A stretch of 9,647 bases of DNA from Clostridia bacterium (GTDB lineage Bacteria > Bacillota > Clostridia > Oscillospirales > Acutalibacteraceae): positions 1 through 9,647 of the forward strand of contig CAAEIM010000061.1 in assembly GCA_900755995.1 (NCBI GenBank), given 5' to 3'. This document shows positions 1-7,313 of the stretch, piece after piece. Both the position numbers and the translations under genes were made by a program. Below the pieces are notes generated by a model that saw only the letters and a program-made list of their open reading frames with translations, made no database searches and had not been told where the DNA came from. The number at the start of each line of letters is the position of its first letter. Position 1 is the first letter of the stretch.

Positions 1-12
1 GTTAAAATTTTT

Positions 13-453
13 ATGGAATGGATAATAAAAAGCTTTGAAGAGCTTACAAATGCTGAGCTTTACGATATTTTAAAGCTCAGGTTTGAGGTGTTTGTCGTTG
101 AACAGGAGTGTATGGATATTGACCCTGACGGCAAAGATAAAAAATCAATGCATCTTATGCTCAAGGATAACGGAAAAATTGTTGGCTGTATTAGAATTTT
201 ACCTGCCGGCGTGTCATATGATGAGCCGTCAATAGGCAGGATTGCGCTTGATAAGTCATACCGCAGGACAGGACTCGGCAGAGCCTCTGTGCAAAGGGCA
301 ATAGATTATATTCACAACGAAATGAAGGCTCAGTCAATCAGAATTTCCGGTCAGGCTTATCTGCTTGATTTTTACAAAAGCTTTGGCTTTAAGGTGACAA
401 AAGGTCCGTATCTTGAGGATAAAATACCTCATTATCAAATGCTTTTGAGTTAA
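13..453 (+). CDS. ElaA-type GNAT family N-acetyltransferase
   Basis: This 146-residue protein is a complete single-domain GNAT acetyltransferase, predicted to move an acetyl group from acetyl-CoA to an amine on an unknown substrate in the cytoplasm. Its N-terminus has the ElaA hallmark: a region rich in E/L followed by R23 and FVVEQ (residues 27-31), then a DPDGKD segment near residue 37. The acetyl-CoA loop RRTGLGR lies at residues 84-90, and the FYKSFGF segment at 120-126 is the usual last GNAT motif. Length is close to E. coli ElaA (about 150). The ATG at 13 fits the family N-terminus, but only 12 upstream bases are visible and they hold no clear Shine-Dalgarno site, so the promoter and any upstream partner are outside the window. 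A hairpin terminator follows directly. The family is clear; the substrate is not known, and ElaA itself is poorly characterised. Confidence 0.88.
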   Translation: MEWIIKSFEELTNAELYDILKLRFEVFVVEQECMDIDPDGKDKKSMHLMLKDNGKIVGCIRILPAGVSYDEPSIGRIALDKSYRRTGLGRASVQRAIDYIHNEMKAQSIRISGQAYLLDFYKSFGFKVTKGPYLEDKIPHYQMLLS

Positions 454-454
454 T

Positions 455-490
455 TAAAGCGTCCGTGTCTGCACGATACGGGCGCTTTAT
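455..490 (+). terminator. Rho-independent terminator after the GNAT gene
   Basis: A 14-bp stem begins 2 nt after the stop codon: left arm 456-469, loop TGCAC at 470-474, right arm 475-488, with two positions that pair as G-U in RNA. The T-rich tail is short and broken (TTTATTAAA), so termination may be incomplete. Confidence 0.75.
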
Positions 491-566
491 TAAACAGTCG
501 GTTATTTGTTATGCTAAAAATAAATATCATAGGGTTACGATTTTAAAATTTGCATTATGAAACAGC

Positions 567-596
567 TTGAAGAAACCGATAGAATAATATTATAAT
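567..596 (+). promoter_or_regulatory. Sigma-A-type promoter for the hemolysin III gene
   Basis: TTGAAG at 567-572 and a consensus TATAAT at 591-596 are 18 nt apart. The -10 box ends 33 nt before the ATG at 630, giving a leader of about 25 nt. The surrounding sequence is very AT-rich, so shifted -10 boxes are possible. Confidence 0.6.
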
Positions 597-629
597 ATAA
601 TGTAAATATGAGCTGTGGAGGCAGAAAAA

Positions 630-1274
630 ATGGCTGAAAAACGAAAATATACACTCGGCGAGGAGATTTTTAACTCGGTATCACACGGAGTAGGCGCTGC
701 GCTTTCAATAGCCGGCACTGTTGTGCTGATAGTGGCATCGGTAATTCATACTAACGCTTGGGGAGTTGTCAGCTCCTGCATTTACGGAGCTTCGCTGATT
801 ATTCTTTACACAATGTCAACTCTTTATCATTCATTTACAAACAAAAAAGTCAAAGCTTTTTTCAGAATAATGGATCACAACACGATATTTTTATTGATTG
901 CAGGAACATACACACCTATTACGCTGTATTTCCTCAACGGAGTTGTTGGTTGGATTTTGTTTGGTGTTGTATGGGGAGCGGCAATATTCGGGATTGTTAT
1001 GAATTCAGTAAATCTTGAAAAGGCGAGAATTCCTTCAATATTTTGCTATGTGGCTATGGGTTGGGTAATTATCTTTGCTATCAAGCCGCTTATAGCTTCA
1101 ATGCCGACTGTTTCACTGGTATTTCTGATAATCGGAGGAGTGTTCTATACTCTGGGAATTATATTTTACGCAATAAAAAAGGTAAAATATTTTCACTCGG
1201 TCTGGCACCTGTTTACAATAGCAGGAAGTGTATTTCATTTCTTTGCAATTCTGACCGGTTTTTGGAATATATAA
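630..1274 (+). CDS. Hemolysin III / PAQR-family seven-helix membrane protein (YqfA-like)
   Basis: This 214-residue integral membrane protein has the length and roughly seven hydrophobic segments expected of the bacterial hemolysin III branch of the PAQR superfamily (relatives of adiponectin receptors). The expected conserved positions are present: SHG with H19, STLYHSF with H67, D82 in MDHNTIF, and HSVWH with H189/H193, which correspond to the Asp and three zinc-binding His of adiponectin receptors; H203 follows in VFHFFAI. An intramembrane metal-dependent hydrolase or lipid-related role is inferred from the superfamily; despite the name, hemolysis is not established for most members. The ATG at 630 is chosen because GGAGG at 617-621 lies 8 nt upstream. 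An in-frame GTG at 615 overlaps that ribosome site and is rejected. The gene has its own promoter and terminator, so it is probably monocistronic. Confidence 0.9.
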   Translation: MAEKRKYTLGEEIFNSVSHGVGAALSIAGTVVLIVASVIHTNAWGVVSSCIYGASLIILYTMSTLYHSFTNKKVKAFFRIMDHNTIFLLIAGTYTPITLYFLNGVVGWILFGVVWGAAIFGIVMNSVNLEKARIPSIFCYVAMGWVIIFAIKPLIASMPTVSLVFLIIGGVFYTLGIIFYAIKKVKYFHSVWHLFTIAGSVFHFFAILTGFWNI

Positions 1275-1283
1275 GGTTTAACT

Positions 1284-1323
1284 GCCTGCCGCAATTTTTT
1301 TATTTGCGGCAGGCTTGTTGTTT
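1284..1323 (+). terminator. Rho-independent terminator after the hemolysin III gene
   Basis: A perfect 11-bp GC-rich stem (1284-1294 with 1304-1314) encloses a 9-nt T-rich loop and is followed by TTGTTGTTT. It starts 9 nt after the TAA stop and separates this gene from the alr operon. Confidence 0.88.
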
Positions 1324-1398
1324 AGATGATAAAATGTGGAGTTTAAGCTTGAATTTTTCTTTTATATATTGCAATTTTTATTAGTTTGTCAATATTTA

Positions 1399-1427
1399 TT
1401 GATTTATTTCGGTAAAAGTATTATAAT
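1399..1427 (+). promoter_or_regulatory. Predicted promoter of the alr-polA-tsaD operon
   Basis: TTGATT at 1399-1404 and TATAAT at 1422-1427 are separated by the ideal 17 nt. Transcription would start near 1434, leaving a leader of about 80 nt before alr. It is the best promoter match in the 190-nt gap between the hemolysin III terminator and alr, so it probably drives the five-gene operon. Confidence 0.6.
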
Positions 1428-1465
1428 AATTATTTAAGGCAAACGGAAAACAAATGAGAAAATTA

Positions 1466-1482
1466 TGATGCTTGGAGCATCA
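1466..1482 (+). promoter_or_regulatory. Small hairpin in the alr leader
   Basis: TGATGCT and AGCATCA form a perfect 7-bp stem with loop TGG, about 30 nt before the alr start and 20 nt before its ribosome site. No T-tract follows, so it is not a terminator. It could affect mRNA stability or translation, or be chance. No known riboswitch consensus was recognised in the leader. Confidence 0.35.
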
Positions 1483-1513
1483 ATTATAGTATGAAAAGCA
1501 AAGAGGTAGTTTG

Positions 1514-2692
1514 ATGGAATACTTGAGGAGAACCTGGGCTGAGGTATCGCTTGATGCGATAAAGCATAATTTTAATGAAATAAAACGTAAAATAGACGGC
1601 AGAGCAAAGTTGTGCTGCGTTATTAAGGCTGACGGCTACGGCCACGGCGCAGTAGAGCTTGCAAAGCTTTACGAGCAGCTCGGCGCAGATTTTTTTGCCG
1701 TTTCAAACATAGACGAGGGTATTGAAATAAGAGAGGCAGGAGCAAAAATTCCGATTATGACATTAGGCTTTACTCCTGCAAGTGAGGCGCAAAAGCTTGC
1801 AAAGTATAATATTTCTCAGGCTGTATATAGCTTAGAATATGCAAAAATGCTCTCTGAGGGCTGCTGCGAGCAGGGAGTGGTTTGCAAAATTCATATAAAG
1901 ATAGACACGGGTATGAGCAGAATCGGCTTTATGTGTCAGGATTTTCCGAGAGATAATTATTCTATTGAAGAAATAAAAACCGCCTGTTCTCTAAAGAATC
2001 TTGAGCTTGAGGGAATGTTCACTCATTTTTGCGTATCGGACGAGGCAGAAGACGGAAAAGAATTTACCGAAAAGCAATACAGTTGTTTTAACTATGTGAG
2101 GGATAAGCTTACAGAGGCAGGCATTGATATTAAGATTTGCCATTGTTCAAACAGCGGAGCAATAGAGGATTACGAGCATACATACTGCGATATGGTGAGA
2201 GCAGGCATAATACTGTACGGGCTTGCACCATCGTCAAAAATTAAGAACAATCTCAATTTAATTCCTGCAATGACGCTGAAATCTACGGTTGCGTATGTTA
2301 AAAGCCTGAAAAAGGGGTCTGATATTTCATACGGCAGAACTTTTACCGCACAAAAGGATATGAAAATAGCAACCGTTCCAATCGGTTATGCAGACGGGTA
2401 CATCCGCCAAAATGCAAAAGACGGATATATGTTTATCAACGGAAAAAAAGCAAAAATTGTGGGCAGAATATGTATGGACCAGACTATGATTGACGTTACC
2501 GATATTGATGACGTAAAAATAGGCGATGAGGTTGTGATTTTTGGCAGCGGCGAAAACGGAGAACCTACCGCCGATGATTTAGCAAATAATACCGACACAA
2601 TCAACTATGAGGTGGTTTGCTTAGTAGGTAAACGAGTGCCAAGACTGTATATTAAAGACGGAAAAGTAATGGATGTGATGTATAAGCTATGA
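1514..2692 (+). CDS. alr: Alanine racemase
   Basis: A PLP-dependent enzyme of 392 residues, the usual length, that interconverts L- and D-alanine and so supplies D-Ala for peptidoglycan. The N-terminal TIM barrel carries the PLP lysine K38 in VIKADGYGHG, R136 in IDTGMSRIGF and the phosphate-contacting region around HCSNSG (210-215). The C-terminal beta domain carries the second catalytic base, Y273 in ISYGRTF, the MDQ segment at 321-323 and the RVPRLY motif near 374. The numbering of K38 and R136 is close to that of the Geobacillus enzyme. The ATG at 1514 is chosen because AGAGG at 1502-1506 lies 7 nt upstream; a TTG at 1511 is in frame but too close. The stop codon overlaps the polA start (ATGA), which indicates translational coupling. 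The enzyme appears intact. This is the first gene of the predicted operon. Confidence 0.97.
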   Translation: MEYLRRTWAEVSLDAIKHNFNEIKRKIDGRAKLCCVIKADGYGHGAVELAKLYEQLGADFFAVSNIDEGIEIREAGAKIPIMTLGFTPASEAQKLAKYNISQAVYSLEYAKMLSEGCCEQGVVCKIHIKIDTGMSRIGFMCQDFPRDNYSIEEIKTACSLKNLELEGMFTHFCVSDEAEDGKEFTEKQYSCFNYVRDKLTEAGIDIKICHCSNSGAIEDYEHTYCDMVRAGIILYGLAPSSKIKNNLNLIPAMTLKSTVAYVKSLKKGSDISYGRTFTAQKDMKIATVPIGYADGYIRQNAKDGYMFINGKKAKIVGRICMDQTMIDVTDIDDVKIGDEVVIFGSGENGEPTADDLANNTDTINYEVVCLVGKRVPRLYIKDGKVMDVMYKL

Positions 2693-5247
2693 GAATGCTT
2701 GTTATTGACGGAAACAGCATAGTAAACCGTGCGTTTTACGGAATCAGACCGCTTACTACAAAGGACGGTCAGTTTACTAATGCAATTTACGGATTTCTTA
2801 CAATGCTTACCAAGATAAAAAATGAGGAAAATCCCGACGCTGTGGCTATAGCATTTGATTTAAAAGCCCCTACCTTTCGCCATAAGGCTTACGCAGGCTA
2901 TAAGGCAACCAGAAAGGGTATGCCGCAGGAACTGGCTTCACAGATTAAGCCGCTCAAGGAGATTTTGCAGCTTTTGGGCTATACTCTTGTAACCTGCGAG
3001 GGCTACGAGGCGGATGATATTCTGGGTACATTTGCAAGGGCTTGTGAGCAAAAAGGAATAGAATGTGTGCTCGCAACGGGAGATCGTGACAGCCTGCAGC
3101 TTGTTTCCGATACAACAACGGTGCATCTCTGTACTAATAAGCAGGACATCCGCTATACTCCTGCAAAAATTAAGGAGGATTATTCTGTTGAGCCAAAGCA
3201 GCTTATTGAAATTAAGGCTATTCAGGGCGACTCATCGGATAATATTCCCGGAGTAGCCGGAATCGGCCCAAAGGGAGCGGGAGATTTAATTTCCCGATTT
3301 GGCAGCGTGGAGTATATTTACAGCCATATAGACGAAATTGATGTTAAAGACGGAATACGCAATAAACTCAAGGCGTCCGAAGAAAACGCAAGGCTGAGCC
3401 GTATGCTCGGCGAAATATTCTGTGAAGTACCGATAAATACCAATATTGAGGATTATAAGGTTGAGGTCAAAGATCCTGAGAAATGTGCAAGATATATGGC
3501 TAAGCTTGAGCTGTTTTCTCTTATCGAAAAGCTTGGATTAAAGCAGATGCCGCAAAACGAGGAAAAACCGATTGCCGCAAGCAGCTTTGAGGTTATTGAA
3601 AACGAGGACAGCGGAGCTATTTTTGAGAGAGTAAAAAGCGCAGGTAAAGCATATTTTAAAGTGGATTTTTCCGATAAAGAAAATCCTGTGTGCAATTTAC
3701 TGTTGGACGGCAAGGTTTATATTATAAAGGATAAAGACTTTTTTGATAGGCTTATTGCTGACGCTGATATTTTAAAATTCACCCACGGCTGTAAGTCGGT
3801 TTTTGCCTATGCAGATGTAAACGGCATAGAGGTGAAATCGCTTGCATTTGATATTGAGCTTGCGGCGTATCTCATTGAGCCGTCGGCAAAGGACTACAGC
3901 GACGAAAACCTATGCGGCGGATACGGAATAATACTCCCGAAAAACAGCGATTATGAGAACCTGTCAGCACTTGCGGTATATGATGTGCTGTGTGAAAAGC
4001 TCCAAAAGGATATTGGCTCAAATGAGCAGGGAAAGCTTTTAACCGAAATTGAAATTCCGCTTGCGAGGGTACTTGCAGAGATGGAAAATATAGGCTTTGC
4101 GGTTGACAGACAGGGTATTGAGGACTATGGAAAGGTTCTCTATGCTCAGATAAAAAGCCTTGAAAATGATATTTACACAAGTATTGGCTATGAATTTAAC
4201 ATAAATTCACCAAAACAGCTTGGCAAGGCACTTTTTGAGGATTTGGGACTGCCGTGCAAAAAGAAAACCAAAAGCGGATACAGCACAAATGCGGAGGTTC
4301 TTGAAAGCCTGCGCTATGACCACCCTGCGGTTGAAATGGTACTCTCTTACCGCACGCTTGCAAAGCTGTATTCGACCTACTGCGAGGGGCTTTTGAAGGT
4401 TATTGCCGACGACGGAAGAATACATTCAAGTTTTAATCAGACTGAAACCCGTACCGGCAGAATAAGCTCCACAGAACCGAATTTGCAGAATATTCCCGTT
4501 CGCACCGAAATCGGCAGGGAGCTAAGAAGATTTTTTGCCGCAAAGGACGGCTGGGTGCTTGTTGACGCCGACTATTCCCAAATTGAGCTGAGGGTGCTTG
4601 CACATATTTCGGGTGACAAAAATATGATAGACGGCTTCAATTCAAATGCCGATATTCATACAATTACAGCCTCTCAGGTGTTTAAAATGCCTGTTGAAAT
4701 GGTTAATTCTACAATGAGAAGCCGTGCAAAAGCGGTAAACTTTGGTATTGTTTATGGTATTGGCGCATACTCGCTTGCCAAGGATATTAAGGTAACCAAT
4801 AAAGAGGCTTCAAAATATATTAAGGATTATCTTGCCCACTACAGCGGCGTTGACGAATATATGAAAAATGTAGTTGAAAAGGCAAAGCGTGACGGCTATG
4901 TTGAAACAATGTACGGCAGAAGAAGATATTTGCCGGAGCTGACCTCGGGCAAGCATATGATGAGAGCATTTGGCGAGCGTGTAGCCAGAAATATGCCGAT
5001 TCAGGGCACAGCCGCCGATATAATCAAGATAGCAATGATTAAGGTTGAAGAAAGAATGAAAAGGGAGAGGCTGAAAGCAAGGCTCATTTTGCAGGTGCAC
5101 GATGAACTGATTGTTGAAGCGCCCGAAAGTGAAAAGGAAACCGTAGCAAAGCTATTGCAGGAAGAAATGGAAAATGCCGTAAAGCTTTCAGTTCCGCTGA
5201 CTGCCGATGCGGCTATCGGAAGGACTTGGTATGATGCCAAAAAATAA
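2689..5247 (+). CDS. polA: DNA polymerase I (3'-5' exonuclease site degenerate)
   Basis: A full-length family A polymerase of 852 residues for Okazaki fragment maturation and repair synthesis. The 5' nuclease domain (about 1-290) keeps its metal-binding acids: D7, D57, EADD at 107-110, D132/D134 in GDRDS, and D181/D184 in GDSSDN, followed by the GIGPKGA helix-hairpin-helix. The middle domain (about 300-460) lacks the D-x-E catalytic pair: the matching segment reads KVDFSDKEN near 324-332, so proofreading is predicted absent, as in Bacillus and Taq Pol I. The polymerase domain has motif A with D628 in DADYSQIE, the O helix with R677, K681, F685 and Y689, and motif C with D805 in QVHDE. Phe at the F762 position matches the E. 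coli enzyme. It overlaps alr by 4 nt and the phosphatase gene by 17 nt. A second ATG at 2695 is also possible as the start. Confidence 0.97.
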   Translation: MRMLVIDGNSIVNRAFYGIRPLTTKDGQFTNAIYGFLTMLTKIKNEENPDAVAIAFDLKAPTFRHKAYAGYKATRKGMPQELASQIKPLKEILQLLGYTLVTCEGYEADDILGTFARACEQKGIECVLATGDRDSLQLVSDTTTVHLCTNKQDIRYTPAKIKEDYSVEPKQLIEIKAIQGDSSDNIPGVAGIGPKGAGDLISRFGSVEYIYSHIDEIDVKDGIRNKLKASEENARLSRMLGEIFCEVPINTNIEDYKVEVKDPEKCARYMAKLELFSLIEKLGLKQMPQNEEKPIAASSFEVIENEDSGAIFERVKSAGKAYFKVDFSDKENPVCNLLLDGKVYIIKDKDFFDRLIADADILKFTHGCKSVFAYADVNGIEVKSLAFDIELAAYLIEPSAKDYSDENLCGGYGIILPKNSDYENLSALAVYDVLCEKLQKDIGSNEQGKLLTEIEIPLARVLAEMENIGFAVDRQGIEDYGKVLYAQIKSLENDIYTSIGYEFNINSPKQLGKALFEDLGLPCKKKTKSGYSTNAEVLESLRYDHPAVEMVLSYRTLAKLYSTYCEGLLKVIADDGRIHSSFNQTETRTGRISSTEPNLQNIPVRTEIGRELRRFFAAKDGWVLVDADYSQIELRVLAHISGDKNMIDGFNSNADIHTITASQVFKMPVEMVNSTMRSRAKAVNFGIVYGIGAYSLAKDIKVTNKEASKYIKDYLAHYSGVDEYMKNVVEKAKRDGYVETMYGRRRYLPELTSGKHMMRAFGERVARNMPIQGTAADIIKIAMIKVEERMKRERLKARLILQVHDELIVEAPESEKETVAKLLQEEMENAVKLSVPLTADAAIGRTWYDAKK

Positions 5248-5671
5248 AAAAATAATGTTTGTGTGCACAGGCAACACCTGCCGCAGTCCTATGGCGGAGG
5301 CTATTTTTAATCACCTTGCAATGGAAAAAGGGCTTGAAGTCAGGGCGGAAAGTATGGGTATTGCTACTGCTACGGGTACTCCTATTTCAGAAAATTCTGT
5401 AATAGTTTGTAACGAAATCGGTATTGATATTTCAAATATGCGCTCTAATTTTTATCAGGATAAGCTGATTTGGTTTGATGAATACGATAAATTCTACTGT
5501 ATGTCAACAAGTCATAAATACTTTCTTATGGTTCAGGAAAAGGTTCCTGCCGATAGGATTGAGGTTATGAATATTTCTGATCCTTATATGTGCGGTATTG
5601 ACGTTTACAGACATTGCAGAGATGAAATTTACAGTGCCGTTGAGGAAATTCTGAAGCAATATGAAAATTGA
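5231..5671 (+). CDS. Low-molecular-weight protein phosphatase, probable protein-arginine phosphatase (YwlE type)
   Basis: This 146-residue protein belongs to the LMW protein-tyrosine phosphatase fold. The phosphate loop CTGNTCRS holds the nucleophile C12, C17 and R18 (C-x5-R), and the general acid is D117 in SDPYM near the C-terminus. The loop residue T16 matches Thr11 of Bacillus YwlE, the residue known to favour phospho-arginine; tyrosine phosphatases usually have Ile there (CxGNICRS). An arginine phosphatase opposing a McsB-type kinase is therefore inferred, but no mcsA/mcsB is in the window and phospho-tyrosine activity cannot be excluded. GGAAGGA at 5218-5224, inside the polA 3' end, places the ribosome at ATG 5231; ATG 5234 is also possible. 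An in-frame TTG-led extension back to 5207 within polA has no support. The gene overlaps polA by 17 nt and rimI by 11 nt. Confidence 0.9.
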   Translation: MMPKNKKIMFVCTGNTCRSPMAEAIFNHLAMEKGLEVRAESMGIATATGTPISENSVIVCNEIGIDISNMRSNFYQDKLIWFDEYDKFYCMSTSHKYFLMVQEKVPADRIEVMNISDPYMCGIDVYRHCRDEIYSAVEEILKQYEN

Positions 5672-6095
5672 GATGATGACCTCTGTACATCTTTTGCAGG
5701 TGGCAGAGCTTGAAAAAAACTGTTTTTCTCACCCGTGGTCTTTAAAAAGCCTTGAATCACAGCTTGAAAAAGAAAACTCACATTTTTATGTATGCGTAGA
5801 GGACGGGATAGTTCTCGGTTATATAGGAATGGAAGCTGTAGTTGACGAGGGATACATTTTTAATGTTGCGGTTGATGAAAATGAGAGAAAAAAGGGCATT
5901 GGCACAGCTTTAATAAATACGCTTGTGACCTTTGCAAAAAAGAACAGCCTTGCTTTTCTTACTCTCGAGGTAAGGCAGTCAAATGAAAAGGCATTAAGGT
6001 TGTATTCAAACGCAGGCTTTATAAAGGTGGGCGAGAGAAAAAATTATTACACTTCTCCCACCGAAAATGCCGTGCTGATGACGAAATACTTTTAA
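5661..6095 (+). CDS. rimI: Ribosomal protein S18-alanine N-acetyltransferase
   Basis: A 144-residue GNAT enzyme expected to acetylate the N-terminal alanine of ribosomal protein S18. RimI features are clear: PWS at 25-27, IFNVAV at 66-71, the acetyl-CoA loop ERKKGIGTA at 75-83, and LEVRQSN at 102-108 followed by LRLYSNAGF and VGERKNYY. The catalytic pair known from Salmonella RimI, Glu103 and Tyr115, falls at E103 and Y115 here with identical numbering. The start at 5661 overlaps the phosphatase gene by 11 nt; GAGGAA at 5642-5647 is somewhat far (13 nt), so initiation may depend on coupling, and ATG 5673 is an alternative. rimI is often found beside tsaB/tsaD in bacteria and is here directly upstream of tsaD. 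Neither tsaB nor tsaE is present in the window. Confidence 0.93.
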   Translation: MKIEMMTSVHLLQVAELEKNCFSHPWSLKSLESQLEKENSHFYVCVEDGIVLGYIGMEAVVDEGYIFNVAVDENERKKGIGTALINTLVTFAKKNSLAFLTLEVRQSNEKALRLYSNAGFIKVGERKNYYTSPTENAVLMTKYF

Positions 6096-6148
6096 ACTTA
6101 GAAATTCAGCTTTCTTATATTGAAAATAATTCTCGAAAGGAAAATAAG

Positions 6149-7156
6149 ATGAAGATACTCGCAATAGAGTCCTCGTGTGATGAAACCGCCGCAGCGGTTG
6201 TTGAGGACGGCAGAAAAGTAATTTCCTCGGTGATTGCCTCTCAGGTTGAGGAACATAAATTGTATGGCGGAGTTGTACCCGAAATAGCTTCTCGCAGACA
6301 CGCAGAGGCAATAGTACCTGTTGTAAAAACTTCACTCGAGCAGGCAGGGCTTACGCTTAAAGAGATTGACGCAATAGCTGTTACCTATGCTCCCGGACTT
6401 ATCGGAGCGCTGCTTGTGGGAGTTAATTTTGCAAAGGGACTTTCACTTTCAACGGGACTTCCGCTTGTGCCCACACATCACCTGAGGTCGCACATAGCTT
6501 CAAACTATATTTCAAATCCTGAGTTAAAGCCGCCGTTTCTCTGTCTTGTAGTATCGGGAGGACACAGCCATATTGTAATGGTTGAGGACTACACTAAAAT
6601 GCGTATAATCGGCAAAACCCGTGACGACGCCGCAGGAGAGGCTTTTGATAAGGCGGCAAGGACAATAGGAATGCCGTATCCGGGCGGAATTGCGCTTGAC
6701 AGGGTTGCAGAGGACGGAAATCCCCTTGCTTTCAAGCTTCCCAGACCTACTGTGAGCGGCTCTGAGTATGATTTCAGCTTTTCCGGACTTAAGACTGCGG
6801 TTATTAATCTTATACATAATTCAGCACAAAAGGGAATAGAACTTAATAAAGCGGATGTCTGCGCTTCTTTCAGATATGCGGTTGTTGACTGCCTGAAAAC
6901 CAATTTTTTAAAGGCGGCAGAGGACTTAAAGGCTGATAAGCTTGTAATAGCGGGTGGCGTATCTGCAAACAGGCTTTTGCGGTCAACCCTTGATGAAGAA
7001 TGTAAAAAAAGAGGCTTTGAGTTCTATATGCCTGACAAGTCGCTTTGCGGCGATAATGCGGCTATGGTAGGTTCACAGGGATATTATGAGCTATTAAGAG
7101 GAAATATAGCGGGTACAGACCTCAATGCTTTTGCCACAATGAGTATAGAATTATAA
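6149..7156 (+). CDS. tsaD: tRNA threonylcarbamoyladenosine (t6A) synthase catalytic subunit TsaD
   Basis: A 335-residue member of the Kae1/TsaD ASKHA-fold family that transfers the threonylcarbamoyl group to A37 of ANN-decoding tRNAs, normally with TsaB and TsaE. It begins with the family hallmark ESSCDETAAA at 7-16. Metal ligands are H111 and H115 in HHLRSH and D302 in CGDNAAM, close to E. coli numbering. The ATP-binding segments VSGGHSH (135-141), AFDKAARTIGMPYPGG (165-180) and AGGVSANR (268-275) are intact. The metal loop reads H-L-R-S-H where H-x-E-G-H is common. The start is supported by GAAAGGA at 6135-6141, 7 nt before ATG. It follows rimI after 53 nt that hold an A/T-rich stretch without a convincing promoter, so it is probably the last gene of the operon. 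Confidence 0.96.
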   Translation: MKILAIESSCDETAAAVVEDGRKVISSVIASQVEEHKLYGGVVPEIASRRHAEAIVPVVKTSLEQAGLTLKEIDAIAVTYAPGLIGALLVGVNFAKGLSLSTGLPLVPTHHLRSHIASNYISNPELKPPFLCLVVSGGHSHIVMVEDYTKMRIIGKTRDDAAGEAFDKAARTIGMPYPGGIALDRVAEDGNPLAFKLPRPTVSGSEYDFSFSGLKTAVINLIHNSAQKGIELNKADVCASFRYAVVDCLKTNFLKAAEDLKADKLVIAGGVSANRLLRSTLDEECKKRGFEFYMPDKSLCGDNAAMVGSQGYYELLRGNIAGTDLNAFATMSIEL

Positions 7157-7176
7157 ATTAGAATACAAAATGATTA

Positions 7177-7207
7177 TTTTTACCAAAAGTTATAGGTTTT
7201 GTAAAAA
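7177..7207 (+). terminator. AT-rich dyad after tsaD, possible weak terminator
   Basis: The arms at 7177-7188 and 7197-7207 can form 11 pairs with one bulged C around the 8-nt loop GTTATAGG. It lies 20 nt past the tsaD stop. Stability is low because only one pair is G-C, and no true T-tract follows, so it could equally be part of the regulatory region of the next gene. Confidence 0.35.
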
Positions 7208-7211
7208 TTTA

Positions 7212-7240
7212 TTGACTTTACTTATTTCTTGCTTTATAAT
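7212..7240 (+). promoter_or_regulatory. Strong sigma-A-type promoter of the DUF4190 gene
   Basis: TTGACT at 7212-7217 and TATAAT at 7235-7240 are separated by 17 nt, a near-consensus promoter. Transcription would begin near 7247, giving a leader of about 65 nt. Confidence 0.8.
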
Positions 7241-7251
7241 AGACTAAAAGG

Positions 7252-7274
7252 TAGGTTTTGTGTATTAAAACCTA
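7252..7274 (+). promoter_or_regulatory. Leader hairpin of the DUF4190 gene
   Basis: TAGGTTTT (7252-7259) and AAAACCTA (7267-7274) form a perfect 8-bp stem with loop GTGTATT, only a few bases past the predicted transcription start. It may protect the 5' end of the mRNA or be an operator. The sequence TAGGTTTTGT also occurs just upstream of the promoter at 7193-7202. Confidence 0.45.
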
Positions 7275-7313
7275 AAATGGGTTAAAAAACTCAAAAAATG
7301 ACGGAGGAAAAAG

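Noticed and set aside
615..629. GTG start giving a longer hemolysin III protein
   Set aside because: The GTG overlaps the GGAGG ribosome site of the ATG at 630, which has ideal spacing.
1465..1494. Nine-codon reading frame (ATG-ATG start) in the alr leader, a possible leader peptide
   Set aside because: It has no good ribosome site and only one alanine codon, so there is no sign of attenuation control.
3872..4180. Minus-strand frame inside polA, and similar frames opposite alr, polA, rimI and tsaD
   Set aside because: They lie opposite well-conserved coding sequence and show no recognisable motif or ribosome site.
5207..5230. Longer N-terminus of the phosphatase inside polA
   Set aside because: The ribosome site at 5218-5224 points to ATG 5231, and the family starts just before the phosphate loop.
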